DNA of 64,000 nucleotides from Synaphobranchus kaupii (lineage: Eukaryota > Chordata > Actinopteri > Anguilliformes > Synaphobranchidae), in the NCBI GenBank assembly GCA_029718625.1, contig CM056391.1:844162-908161 (forward strand). The letters run 5' to 3'. Made by a program: the position numbers and the translations under genes. This document shows positions 15,906 through 40,200 of this stretch, piece by piece. Numbering within the stretch: position 1 is the first letter of the stretch; each line of letters starts with the position of its first letter. A model generated the notes under the pieces. That model did no database searches, was not told where the DNA came from, and was given only the letters and a program-made list of their open reading frames with translations.

Positions 15906-16039
15906 GAAATGGCTTTTTTTACGAGCCAGCCAGGTAATACGACACAACTGCCCCATTCTCTGAGTTTCTCTTTCTTCTATTTCCACAGAGACTGATGACA
16001 CGTATCCCACTTGGAGACAAGATCCCTCGGAAGAAATGA

Positions 16040-17290
16040 AAACGGCGCTAAACTATTAGGCATTAGATATCCAACACATCAATGGTTGTAGGGGCGCAAC
16101 TACCAAATGAGTAACTTCCTTTAATCAAAAAGAAAACACTGCTGTACTGATCACTAATTCTGTGAAATTGTTAAACGTGCATGCTGTACCTCTTACAGGG
16201 ACTCCCCTGAGTCTAACTTATTATCACATATTATCATGAACTTTAATGGCCAGACCAAACTAATGGAAAATTGTTTGAAAATCTACACCACTTGGGGTTG
16301 GATTGGTGATTGTGAGTTTTTAATCTCTCCGTCTGATTTGTTTTCCTGTGTTTTATAACTTGAAATTATGTTGTAATGAAAATAAAAAAGCAAGCCCTCA
16401 AAAAAAGAAAAAAACAAACTGTGTATTGTACTGAATATTCACATTTTGGGTCAGGGTCTTTGATATTGCAGACAGCAGAATTGTTACCATGTTTCACATG
16501 CATACCTTCTGGGGTAGATGGAGCTAAAAACTGTTTCTCTCTGGAGTGTTTTTGCACTCCTTTGGAGGAAAAGAAAGACATCTCTTATCTTTTAACGGCT
16601 GGTATACCATCCCTTTTTTTTAGTGTCCGCCAACCTCCCTAAATGCCGTGGCATCACAGGGCCCAAATCAACATGGTGCCTTCTGCCATGTGACTTTATT
16701 TTAACCTTCACAAAGTCATAATTTCCATGCCAAATACAACGTACACACTGTTTTTACCTGGGACAACCAAATAGAATTTGTATTCTTTTAGAGTGGTTTT
16801 TATTTGATATTATTATAAACAATGATTATTTTAATGTCGGGTGACAACATGAATTCACTCCAATATGGCGTTACTGTGAAAAGATCCATTCCTCCTGTGG
16901 GTTTAGTGGTTTCATGACTTGGATGATGTGGATTCTCTAAAGGCTTTAATCAAAGTTCTGGTTACTGAGTTACTCGTCAGTGCTTTCGCCACGCCTTGTT
17001 TGCATCTTTGGGTGTGCAAGAATTTGTGTGGCAAGCTCTGCCTGTCTCTCACACACACACAGAGTCGTTTCTGTACCACATTTCTTGGAAAATTACAACA
17101 ATTTGTGCCACGGGAAAAATTGTATAATATCATTAAAGATGTCGAATTATAGGACATTTATTTTGCCGTAAAATTCAAAACTGAGGAACAATCAGTTTGT
17201 AACATGACCATGGAATATGTGTTACTTGGCGCCCTCTGTTGACAACAATTGGAATTGTGAGCCGGCGCTGTAAAACTGTTTTCTGTGAGG
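16040..17290 (+). other. duplicate rnf31 3' flank
   Basis: Non-coding; block-by-block match to 3888-5383. AATAAA at 16381-16386 stands where the intact copy has AATACA. A short (CA)n run lies at 17051-17061. Confidence 0.75.
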
Positions 17291-17460
17291 TCACGTGATT
17301 TCTTGGAAAAGGAGCGACCAGGCTTTAGGGGGGAGGAGGGCGGGGGCATTGCCGGAGAACAACCAACGCGATTTGAGACGCGCAGAGCAAGACAGGAAAG
17401 AAAGCTTTGGGGCGAAGAAACTGAGCTATTGATTCTTGGTTGCTGGCGCAAAATAGAAAG
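17291..17460 (+). promoter_or_regulatory. irf9 promoter and probable 5' UTR exon
   Basis: An E-box CACGTG (17292-17297) and a GAS-type TTCTTGGAA (17300-17308, pattern TTCNNNGAA) precede a GC-richer stretch that ends in a good donor, AAAG|GTAAGA, at 17460/17461. The next in-strand acceptor before an ATG is the irf9 exon at 20252, so this is probably the untranslated first exon. STAT-type control would fit an interferon-pathway gene, but it is inferred from motifs only. Confidence 0.5.
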
Positions 17461-17906
17461 GTAAGAAAATTCATCAACAGACAAAGCAAGAATATATGTA
17501 TGCATGTTAAATGACAATGTGTTTAGCAGTTACATTTTATTGAAGTGTATGGCTACTAGCAGCCTTAATTAAATTCTTGTATAGTATAGTTATGCATAGT
17601 TTGCTTCATAAAAGTCATTCTCTACGATGGGATTATATTCTATATGATCTGTCCATTTAATAAATTGTGAACATAAAGTGCTTGCCTATAATAGGCCGCT
17701 GGCTAATGAAAACTAGTTAAGTTCAGTGATACAATTACGAAATACATAAGTAGCCTACTGGGAACCCTATGAATTGCGATTCGGTAACTTTGATGCTATT
17801 ACGCAGCGACAGTAGCCTAGTTATTGCTTTATGTTATTAGCTTTTATAGCTTAGCTCTATATCCGCCCCCGCTCTCTCTCTCTCACCCCCCCGGGCGAAG
17901 TACAGT

Positions 17907-18145
17907 GCGGCAGTGTAGTATAATGGTTAAGGAACTGGTTACTGGTCTTGTAACCGAAAGGTTGCAGGTTCGATTCCCATATAGGACACTGCCGTTGTAC
18001 CCTTGAGCAAGGTACTTAACCTGAATTGCTTCAGTATATATCCAGCTGTATAATTGGATAATATATGTAAAAAGAAATGCTAAAAAGTTGTAAGTCGCTC
18101 TGGATAAGAGCGTCTGCTAAATGCCTGCAATGTAATGTAATGGAG
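17907..18145 (+). mobile_element. tRNA-derived SINE in irf9 intron 1
   Basis: The tRNA-like head has A-box-like TAGTATAATGG and B-box GGTTCGATTCC, then an unrelated body and the tail AAGTCGCTCTGGATAAGAGC with GTCTGCTAAATG. It is nearly the same as the copy at 21531. Confidence 0.85.
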
Positions 18146-20251
18146 CTAGCTGTAGATTAGCCACGGTATCTGCCTGTAGGCTATCTGCTGTACTCCACAG
18201 TTGCCGACACAATCCGTTTTGCCGTAAAGTTACATATTTGGTAGACAAGTCAGCTAAACACAAACATGCTACAGAATAACACGAGGCTACCAATTTGCAG
18301 GAAAAGTTTGACCACTTCCATGACTTCCCAATCGTGGCAACTAGCTAGCTAAGTTGAATAGATGATCACGCATGCAATCATTTATTAGTTTATTATTTTA
18401 TTAGTTTATTATAATTTATTATCGTCCACTGGAAATCGGTGAAAACTTTGTGGTGCCCATTTTTAATTTTTTTGCATGATTTGAACAACCTTGAAATACA
18501 CACCGAAATACCATCTTACCTGAAAGTTAGCTAACAATACTACGAGTCTGATTCTTTCACACGCGATATTGTTTTTGGCCGGCAGAGCTATAGGCTACTT
18601 TACATTACCTACTAAACTAACGCCGTACTTCCACGGAGAATTTAGGTGAGCACAAAGTAAAGGATTCAACGATAGTTTGACTTGAAAAAGTATGGTATAA
18701 TCACTGAAAATAACCCCGATAGACTGTCGTCCTATTTTATTTGCTTTGGGTGCACTGTGGAGTGTTTAAGTGCGTTTGGTAGTGCATGCTACTCGATACC
18801 TCAGAGTTGCGCTAGCATTAGCAATGTTTGTATGTCCAAAAGAAGGGACAGCATGGAATTATCTGAAAATGGTTTCCATCAATCAACTACATCATGGGTA
18901 AGTCGTAATTGAGACATTATGTCAAAAATTCCGAACTATCCCTTTAAGTTCTTCGTAATTACGCAGTCAGTTCGCTTCATCTACAAAAGGCATACTCTAG
19001 GGTCATATTCTGTATAATCTGTCAATTTATTGTCAATTTAAATTTCCTGTCTCGGCTACAATAGGCTGCTGGCTAATTGACATAGTTAAGTTCGCAGCAT
19101 TACGCAGCAACAGTAGCCTAACGTGCTTTTTGTTACCAGATTTTTTCTACATCCCGCTGCATCCCTACCTCCCCCACCCCCTCCATCTTACCCTCTCTCT
19201 GATTTTGACTATTGTTCTTGGTTAATGTAGTTAGTTAACTTGCACTAGCGCTTTAATGATGTTGCATCTTTACGCGGGTATTTTGGAAATGTTGTTAGCC
19301 AGGTCTGGTAATATCGCTGAAATTAATCATGTTAATGCGCGTTTATGTTTTGCCGCTGTCGTCAAGTCGCGCTGGATACGACCGTCTGCTAAATCAATAT
19401 GGTGTACACAGGGATGTAGGCTTAGCAGGTGCAACAGGTACGGCTACACCTGCGCCCAAAGCTCCAGGATTTTTCCACTGTTGTCAAGTCGCTCCGGAGG
19501 ATATGAGCAGCTGCTCGATGAATGCGATGTAGGTTACATCTCCCCCCTGTTTGACAATGATCAGATTGCCTTGTATCGTGGTGTAGCCTATATCAGCATA
19601 GGTTATTCATTTTGTAGTAGGCCTACTAAACGTATTGTGAGCTTCAAGAAAAACAAGAGTGGATTTGTTTAGGAATGTATCTCTTGGGATTTGAATGCCC
19701 CAGTGCTCTTGTCTTTGGGACTTCATTTAAGAACCATCCATAATTTTAGCGATTTCGTTATTTATTTTTGCCATACTGTAGGCCTATATGATATTAAACG
19801 GATCTATCTTTCCTCCAGCTCAGCATACCTCATTTGTGAGGTTTTCTTCTTCCTGTTTGTACTTTGTAAGAAATTTTAGCTCAATTCAAAATAACAGAGC
19901 TCTACCCAAACATTTACATCAGTCTGTAAAACGTATTAGTGCTTGTCTAATGCATCTAATTATGAATAAGTGAGACTCACACAGTTCTTGGTAAATCTTA
20001 TGACGCTTCCTTATGGCTTTGTTTGTTTCTTACATGCCACATATGGGTGGTAATCGGTATGTGAGTAATAAAAACAGGTTCCATAAGATTTACCGAGAAT
20101 TATGTGCAATCTCATTTATTCATTAAGACATTTTAGCAAAATATAAGTCTGCATGTAGGATTTCTATGACCTGTATTTTATTTGTTGTTTTTTTGTTTGA
20201 GTTTTTTTACTCGTAGAGAAAAGTTGTGAGCTTGCTATTGTTTCTTCCCAG
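18146..20251 (+). other. irf9 intron 1, no gene seen
   Basis: AT-rich intron sequence. Degenerate echoes of the SINE tail (AAGTCGC near 19363 and 19487) are seen; nothing else could be assigned. Confidence 0.6.
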
Positions 20252-20253
20252 CC

Positions 20254-31507
<11,254 letters not shown>

Positions 31508-31609
31508 CTAGCCAATCACAGGCACTGGAGGACACACACACCCCCCACTTCCTTTTAGAACTCCCTCATGGACAATGGCATTTAAATAACCTTACAAGCA
31601 CTTAGCATC

Positions 31610-31981
31610 TGGGATGTGTCCGAATCAACGCCATTCCATACTATTAAGTATGCTTGTTGAGTACAGTGGACAAGAAAGTTGTCAAGTAGGCAAAATTTTC
31701 TCTAAATGTACTGTCCTTAAAATCCCCAGATCATATAGAGCCCTATCTTCTGCGTCAGTGTACTAGCATACTGTGTACTGTTTGTTTAGTACGCGACATG
31801 CAGTATGTGAAAAATATCCTCCATACTATTATCAGTGAAAACCCGGGAATAAGCATATCATCCAGGGATATTAAGAACACTCCATTTTCAGAATTGTCGC
31901 GTACTGAACAGCTTTTTTTAAAAAGTATACTCAACTGGCATACTCAATAGTAGGCAAGTGTGCAGATTCAGACACGGCCCG
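31610..31981. mobile_element. short TIR element (TGTGTCCGAATC family)
   Basis: The left end GGGATGTGTCCGAATCAA is mirrored by TTCAGACACGGCCC on the right. The same end motif bounds the element at 38978-40054. Non-coding and non-autonomous. Confidence 0.6.
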
Positions 31982-32748
31982 TATCTTTGGTGTTTCCAAG
32001 ATGGCGTTGGTGTCGGCGTCGGCTCTCCTCCTGACTTATCAGCCAGGTGCAGTTTCTGCGAGTCACAGGGTGGATCCGATGGCTTGAGCAGCACTACATG
32101 ACAGTCACTCTGCACTTTACTCCAGTGTAGAAACGGCCTCAATTCTGACCCCGACTTGGGAGAACCAAACTTATGTGATGTCACAACCCCTATACCGAGA
32201 TGGCAGCAGCACCCTGGCACCCTGGCACATTGATGTAGTGACTGAATAAAATTTAACCACTGCAACCTCTTTGTGAAGAGGCACCTCCTATTTCACAAAA
32301 AAATTCAGAAAATCAGTGGTCTGAAAGCCAGTAGAATCACTTTTTGGAAACACGGCTATGTCGTTGACCGTTTCAGCCTTGACCTTCGAAGGATGTGCAA
32401 TACACCACTATGAAAACATTCGGCATCATTCAAAAGATGGAGCGTGGATGGAGGAGGCCTGACCTTGTTTTTAGCACCTTGTGTTCCATGTTTTGGAGCA
32501 GAGAAAGGAATATGTACGCCGGACACCTGGAGCAGGATGTTAAATGTCCAATCACACATTAGCAGACCCTTCAAAGTCTGTTCACCACCAGAAATCCTTT
32601 TATACTGATGCCAGTCAATGTTTATCAATGTTTATCCTTCTGAAATGCTGTTTTTAACTATGAAAATCCACTTGTCAGTGTATTTCTGTTTTATTGTATA
32701 TAGCACCTGTCGACAAATTATATACACACACACACACACACACATATA

Positions 32749-33339
32749 CAGTGACCTCCACTATTATTGGCACCCCTGGTAAAGATGAGTAAAAAGGGTT
32801 ATAAAAAATTCACCGTTTGGTGAATTAGCTTAATCTGACACTGAAAAAATGAGAAAAATCCAACCTTTAATTGAAGTAAAAGTTATGAGAAAAAAAAATC
32901 CCTTATCAAGAAATGATTTTTAACAAAACCACGTGCCACAATTATTGACACCCCTGCATTTATATACAGAATAAAGTAATCATTTTTAATATTTGGTCGC
33001 ATATCCTTTGCATGCCATGACTTCCTGATGTCTGTGGCCCAAAAACATCAAAAGACTTGATATCTTATTTTCTGGTACTCTTACAAGTGATACTATAACA
33101 TCTCTGCATTTGAATGGATCTCTATGGGAATTGGGGGGTGGGACTAGATTTAGCTGTAAATTACACTGGAACAGTTGATGAGGGATCTTTTTTTTCCTCA
33201 TAATAAATTTACTTCAATTAAAGGTTGGATTTTTCAAAATTTTTCAGTGTGAGATTAAGCGAATTCACCAAACGGTGAGTTTTTTATAACCCTTTTAACT
33301 CATCTTTACCAGGGGTGCCAATAATAGTGGAGGGCACTG
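32749..33339. mobile_element. Tc1/mariner-type MITE with ~100-bp inverted ends
   Basis: The left end begins CAGTGACCTCCACTATTATT and the right end is its near reverse complement. The inverted match continues through GGCACCCCTGGTAAAGATGA and beyond, and TA flanks both sides. The 591-bp interior has no transposase. Confidence 0.85.
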
Positions 33340-33735
33340 TACATACCTGTACATATACGCACACCATAGGTAGACACGTAGATATACTAGCCTAAGGAGG
33401 GGTGAAGGTAATTTTGAAATGATTCCTTACTTGAAACCACAGGATAGATTGCTATGTGATCTGGTTTGTAAAGGAGAGCTGTTAAAAGTTTAAGGGTTCG
33501 GGAATCCCACTCCTAGAGGGTCGCATCCATTCCTGGATTTCTTGCCAACTAATGTTCTACCATAAATCCTGAGTTTAGTTCGCTTCCCAAATAAACATTG
33601 AATTTTGAAGACCAATGATTGGATGCTCATTGTGTGTGTGTATCACCAAAAACTTATACACTTAAAAAGTGGCCGTAAATGTCACTTGATACAAAAGGCT
33701 TCTTTAGAAAGGATTACATATTAAATAGCCTAGTG

Positions 33736-33741
33736 TTTATT
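33736..33741 (-). terminator. emc9 poly(A) signal
   Basis: TTTATT on the plus strand is AATAAA on the coding strand, about 47 nt beyond the emc9 stop codon. Confidence 0.6.
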
Positions 33742-33787
33742 TTTCACTCACAATTCAAACCATTTAGAAGCTAATTAACATGTTAAT

Positions 33788-36521
33788 TTACACATTGCCG
33801 TTTGCTGGCGAGGCAAGCTCTGCGATCTTGGCATTCAGTTTCTGATTGGTCCAGTCCTTTGTGATGTCATCCAGATGACTGTCAAAATCCACTAGTAAGG
33901 TGTGGTCTCCAGAGTCCAGAAGCTGATTGGCTATTGTACGAGTCTCCTCCCACTGATGTAGCATTATCCTAAAAAGGGAGAGATGCACAGTGAAAACTGT
34001 ACTGCTGTATTGCACCAGAGGGGGACTGTTCAATACAATGTACAATGGAAAAAGAAACACTAACAGGGAAAAAATATGTTAATATTAGTATCTAAGATCA
34101 GAATGTTTGTTTACCAGGGGATCACAAGTATAACATATGGCAAGTACTAGTACTTGAACCCCTATTCTAATTCAATTCCCCCCGTGTAGCAACCACTAGA
34201 GAATCGCCGCTACGCAACCCCGTCAGCCGGTGGTGGGAAGGGGGGCGCCACGTCCTCTTCGGGGCGTGACTCCTCGTGTTCCTGACCGTGATTCCAACTC
34301 GCCCAGGGCCGTTCTGAGCGCAGCGATTCTCTCCGCCAATTGCCGCTCCCACAGGGCACCGGCCATGCTCGGATCTGGCAGGACCGGGGATCGAGCCCCC
34401 CCCCCGACAAAGACTGCGCCTTCGCCCACTGCACCACCGCGGTGCCCGCTCTTTCCAGCCCATTTTCAAATGAATACCCCATCATATCTCATAACAATGC
34501 TTCTCTACCTAACACTGGGCGTCTTCCAATCTGCAGAAAAAGGAAACTTTTTTTCTGTCAGTTTTATAATATACATTATTACCGCTAATGAAAGGCTCTG
34601 GCTGTTGGTAGACCCATTTATCAGTACTTGATACAAACCACAAAACATGCAAACGGGCCTCGCGGTGGTACAGCGGTAAAAGCGCCGACTTTCTGTCAGT
34701 GCAGTTGTACTCCGAGGATCGGGGTTCGCGCCCCGGTCCTGCCAGATCCGAGCATGGCCAGTGCCCTGTGGGAGCGGCAATTGGCAGCTGCTCCCGGGCG
34801 GGGGGGAGGGGCTCGGAGAGAATCGCTGTGCATATAGCGGCCCTGGGCGAGTTGTAATCACGGTCAGGCTTGGAGGAGTCGCGCCCTGAATAAGGACGTG
34901 GCGACCTCCGTCTACTACCGGCTGACGGGGTCGTGCAGTGGTGATTCTCTAGCGGTTGCTACACGGGGGGAATTGAATTAGAATAGGGGTTCAATTGGCT
35001 ACCAAATTGGGAGAAAAATGGGAAAAAGTAGTTTTAAATAAAACATGCAAACAAAATTTTCTCTGAACATCCTACTTTTACCCTGCACTAAGTATGTGTC
35101 CTCTGAACTTCACTGGTCACCCCGGTACACAAACATTACAATGACAAGTTAGCGCAGAACAGCCGTTGGGCTTGACTAGAAACTGCCAGCACGCCAACGC
35201 TGCAATGACGAAAAATGTGAGTGGTGCATGTGCGATGCAGAAATGACCGGACCCCATAACGCAGGTGCAGAGACAGGTGACCGGACCCCATAACGCAGGT
35301 GCAGAGACAGGTGACCGGACCCCATAACCAGACCTGCCAACCTTGGGAAAATATTTTGAGTACCACAATAGTGTAACGCTCACACGCTTTCGCACCACTT
35401 CGCTTTGCACACGGTCACACCTAATATTTCATTATATGATGTGTGCTTAAACTGATAATCATAAGTGAATTGCATTCAATAATTAAATTATTAAATTAAA
35501 ATGGAAATCATGTACAGTATCAGTCAAAGGTTTGAGTACACCTGCATAAAACCATTTTTTATATGTTTTATTTTGTATATATGTTTTCATTGTCAAGTAT
35601 TTACAGAAACTTGTGTTGCGCTGTAAAACATTGTCAATTATGAATAAAACCAAGTTTCTGGGCATGATTTCCATTTTTATTTAATAATTAAATAATTGAA
35701 TGCAATTCACTTATGATTATCAGCTTATATAAGCACACACATCATATAATGAAAAAATTGGTATTCAACTGACAAACTATCTAGGAATGTATGTTGGTTT
35801 TAGCTAAATTATTACCTGAAGCTCCTTGGTGGCTGATGTCAACATAATAATTGCACAATGTGCAAAATGCATGGTGAGGCATTTTTGAGGGGCAGAGACA
35901 CGGCCATTGCTCCTGATATTTAGTGAGGAACTTCTGGGGCGCATGCACTCGCTTCTTTTTAGTAACGTTAGGTCTGCTGCTCTCTCTCTCTCCGTGTCAG
36001 TATCCTCGTCGTCATCGGACATCATGATGACTAGTATCTACCTGCAAGGCTGGTCGGGTGACTGGCTGCAATAGTAGTAATTATTTGCTACGTTAGTATC
36101 AGTTTATCACACCGTAGCCTTAAGTCTCGTAACGAGGCTAATCATGTCGTATGCGAGCTACGACAAACTAGCGAACAACAAAGTTACCGAACATGTTTAG
36201 CAATGTTTCATATGATATTAACATTACGGTCAAATTTCTAATATTTTTGTGCTTGCTTATTACTCCCCCACATCCCATTTTACCTCAGCAATGCAATTCA
36301 ACGTATGCCTCGATCGATGATAAAGTAACGTTACCGCATCAGTGGATGTTTGTGAGTGAAAAGATTTGGGTCGGGGAGGGGCTAGTCTCGTCCCCAGCCT
36401 GTATGCGAGAACTCAGCCGAACTCACTCGAGTCGATTCCGAGACTAGGGACGGGATAACGTTACAGAATCACAAGAGGAGGGATGTAATTTAAATACCGA
36501 ATACATGTATATGTATATGTA

Positions 36522-36553
<32 letters not shown>

Positions 36554-37249
36554 TTTTAATTTGCGTAGTTTCAGCTGGAATTTCGTACCTGCGTATTTTG
36601 ACCAAGAATTGCGTGGTTGGTACACAAAATGCGTGCAGGTTGGCAGGTCTGCATAACGCAGGTGCAGAGACAGGTGACCGGATCCCATAACGCAGGTGCA
36701 GAGACAGGTGACCGGACCCCATAACGCAGGTGCAGAGACAGGTGACCGGACCCCATAACGCAGGTGCAGAGACAGGTGACCGGACCCCATAACGCAGGTG
36801 CAGAGACAGGAGAAAGATGGGGGCACTGGTACTACCAAAGGCAACAGCAAAGGCACTCACATGTGTTTGTCTTTGAGTGTCCAGCGTGAATCCCTGCGCT
36901 CGTACATTACAATCGGAGGCACTCTGTAACCTGCTGACATCTTTGCACCATCGATCTGGAAAAAAAACACGTACGTATGCACGCACACACACACACACAC
37001 AAACACGCAATCAAACGTGCACACACACGCAAACAGGCTTCAGTTCAGATTCCTCCACAACACAATATGAAAGACATGCACTAAAACACAGCATTTGTGT
37101 CTAAGGAAAGCGTTAAACTGGGTCCGTAGCTCTGTGGCCTTGGACTACATCTGCAATGGATCGCGTGATTCTGTGTATGTATAAGCACATTAGAATGGTA
37201 TGTAAATAACAACTAGAGATACAAACTCATGGGCTGTGACACACACACT

Positions 37250-37281
<32 letters not shown>

Positions 37282-40200
37282 GACAAGACAGAGACAACCC
37301 ACGTGCGTGCAGAGAGACTGACAGACACACACACACACACGGCTCCTCAGAGGTCTGTTACTGTAACATTAGGGCTTTTTCTCTTGTTGCAGTGCAGGAG
37401 GGCATGTGGTTCCAGGATGTACCCGGTCTGACCGCTGCACAGCACATCCAGACACCATAGAGTCTCATTCTCTCCCAGAATGTACCCAGTCTCACCATAA
37501 GCATCACAGCGTTGTTGCACTGCTCTGCAATTTTGTCCGCTATCTTCAATGCGCACGGTGTGGGGCTGTGGAGGGAGGGGGGAGGAAGAGAGAGAGTGTG
37601 GAAGAGGGGGAGAGAGAGCAAGAAAGAGGTGGGACAGAGAGGGGGAGGCAAAGAGAGGGAGAGAGAGAGAGATAAATACAACACAGTAACAGGGTTCTTG
37701 CCCTTTACTCATGAAGAAATTCCTTTTTTTAAAGACCGCCCCCGCCCCCCACACACGCACACACAATTGTTTTTTTTTGTTTGTTTTTTTTTTACTTTCC
37801 AGACTTTCTACATTCAGTTTTTTTATTTTGCTATTCATAAAGGCCATTAAGACCGTATTCAATTCAATTTTATTTGTAAAGCACTTTTCAGAAGTGGACT
37901 GTGTACTTAACTATGGTTAAGCCAAATGTGCAGCATGGTGATGAGGTCCCTAGACAAGTACTGTGCAGCTGGCATCGCATGCTACGAAAGAGAGGACGTG
38001 TTTGCCTGCCCTCAAATGAACCAACAGAGGAGGTTGTGATCAACGTAGCAGTGCAAGAATGAACAGCCATTTTAAAGAGTGGAGGAAAAAATTGAGGGGA
38101 ATGCAAAAAAAACAAACAAAAAAAAAACATTTTAATTAATGAATTAATTAAGAGGTACACAAATAAGGGACGGCAGAGTGGGAGGAAATCACCTGCTGTC
38201 TGACACACTGGCATTGGCTTGATAGTATCCCACAATCCTCTGCTGTGTCTGCGCGCACCATACATCTACCTGAAACACAGCAGACATCACCACCTCAAAA
38301 AACCCAGAAGCAGGATAAATAAGCTTACAGAGGCATACAGGTATCACACTATAGGGTCGGTTAGCCTGCGAAGCAGGCCACGGAATTAACTTTTTCACCC
38401 AGTGGCCAGAGTGGCTTGTGGATTCTAAAAATCACCAGCCATTTTTAACATTTTACCAGCCACATTACCATTTACATTACAACACAACCTGGTTGGTTAC
38501 CGGCCAAAGTGGCTGCTAGAGTAGAAATCTTACCAGCCACAATCAAAATTCTACCAGCATTTGGCTGGTGGCGGGGGCCAATTTCACACCCTGCTGCGAA
38601 GTGTACTTGATGACACAGTGTGAGATGACAAAGATAGAAGAGAGAAAAGCAACAGACATGCCTAACGTCATACCTTTGTCCCATAGATCCTTTATCTGAG
38701 ATAAACGCTGGCTGCCAGGTCGCCATGACACCTAATCAGTAAGATCACTGCTGTGTTTATGAATCCACTTGCGTAATATGACCACAGAGTGCACTAAGAT
38801 ACACGCGGAGTAGGGCTTGTACTTTGTACACAACAAGCCAGAGGGCTTCTGCATGCGAGCCTAGGCTGCTCAGAGCTCCTTGTGGGGCCTGTGCGCACGG
38901 CTGTTCCCCGTCGACCTCCCTGGAGGTGCAGTGCACTCTTCTAGAAAACAGTTAAGATGGAACCTGGTGGAACACATGGGCTGTGTCCGAATCAGAGCCC
39001 TATCTACTGCGCCCTGTCTCCTGCGTACAGTGCACTGTGTCTGAATCAGAGCCCTATCTACTGCATCCTGTCTCCTGCGTACAGAGCACTGTGTCTGAAT
39101 CAGAGCCCCATCTACTGCGCTCTGTCTCCTGCGTACTGTGCACTGTATCTGAATCAGAGCCCTATATACTGCATCCTGTCTCCTGCGTACAGTGCACTGT
39201 GTCCGCATCAGAGACCTATCTACTGCGCCCTGTCTCCTGCGTACAGTGCACTGTGTCTGAATCAGAGCCCTATCTACTGTGCCCTGACTCCGGCGTACAG
39301 TGCACTGTGTCCGAATCAGAGACCTATCTACTGCGCCCTGTCTCCTGCATACAGAGCACTGTGTCCGAATCAGAGCCCTATCTACTGCACCCTGTCTCCT
39401 GCGTACAGTGCACTGTGTCTGAATCAGAGCCCTATCTACTGCGCCCTGTCTCCTGCGTACAGTGCAGTGTCTGAATCAGAGCTCTATCTACTGCGCCCTG
39501 TCTCCTGCGAACAGTGCACTGGCAGAAGTGTGCTGTTTAATGTGCACTGTTTAGCAGTCCGCGAAAAATATCCACTATACTATTTTCCAAACGTACTGTG
39601 GAAGTGTCGTAAGCAGGTCGCAAGACGTCCCACCAGTGTTGCCATGTCCGCGGTTTTACAGCTAAATCGGGAAACTCACGGGTAAAAATCGCAAAGCATC
39701 CACTTATTTTAAAAAGTAAAAACATGATTATTTCTATTTAAAATACGTTGGTTTCGGTTAAAAATTGCCTGGAAAAGTCTTACAAGATCTGGCAACCCTG
39801 CGCCCCAATCTTGCGCTGCCATGTCACGTGTTGTTTTTGTTGTATTTGAAGGAAAACGTCAGCGAAGCTGCGCCTCATTTTTCATTTTTTGCATACTGCA
39901 TGTTGTGTAACAAACAGAATGTAGTAAACAGTAATAATAATAAACTTTAGTTGTATAGCACCTTTCATACAAGTGGCAGCCCAAAGTGCTGTACAGTTTG
40001 CAAATAAACAGGACACAGCATGCAGTAGTTAGGGCTCTGATTCGGACACAGCCCTGGACAAATTCACAGCCTGGCTCTCTCTCTCTCAATCCAGCAATCC
40101 TGATGGACCATGCCGCAAGTATAGCACAAGCCTCAGAACTGTGCAGAAAGGGCGTCTTTATGAAGATCTGCATACCTGTGTGAGGGCAAGCTGTGTGATG

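Larger units (their letters stand above)
7577..16039 (+). pseudogene. tandem-duplicated rnf31 copy, degenerate
   Basis: HOIP-like exons occur in order: RING1 (about 7577-7750, 5' end lost), a fragment at about 8067-8113 (RDPDFRWC), IBR (8938-9027, cysteines intact), then 12378-12426, 14033-14129, 15067-15197 and a last exon at 15989-16039 ending in TGA. The exons equivalent to 264-378, 568-680 and 949-1059, including the catalytic RING2, are absent; a Tx1 LINE lies in their place. The exon at 15067 is 35 bp shorter than its intact partner, which shifts the frame and gives an early TGA. The fragment at 8067 seems to carry two extra C bases before its donor. It cannot encode an active ligase. 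Introns share the minisatellite and flanking blocks with the intact copy. Confidence 0.9.
31508..33735. other. irf9-emc9 convergent spacer
   Basis: The irf9 3' flank has a candidate AATAAA at 32245-32250 and another at 33590-33595. No coding sequence was recognised. Two DNA elements are listed separately. Confidence 0.65.
35250..36815. repeat. 35-bp minisatellite split by a hAT element
   Basis: The unit CATAACGCAGGTGCAGAGAC plus AGGTGACCGGACCCC occurs about 2.5 times at 35250-35328 and about 4.7 times at 36652-36815. The two halves belong to one array cut by the insertion at 35329-36651. Confidence 0.88.

Noticed and set aside
17907..18000. Possible tRNA gene (A and B boxes)
   Set aside because: The head is fused to a SINE body and tail and recurs at 21531; the cloverleaf is not well formed, so it is a SINE head and not a tRNA gene.
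37347..37862. Minus-strand frame of 171 codons near emc9 exon 3
   Set aside because: It overlaps emc9 exon 3 in the wrong phase and runs through purine/pyrimidine-rich intron sequence.
38957..39685. 242-codon repetitive protein
   Set aside because: Produced by the 54-bp satellite, whose length is a multiple of three; no splice or start context and no conserved domain.
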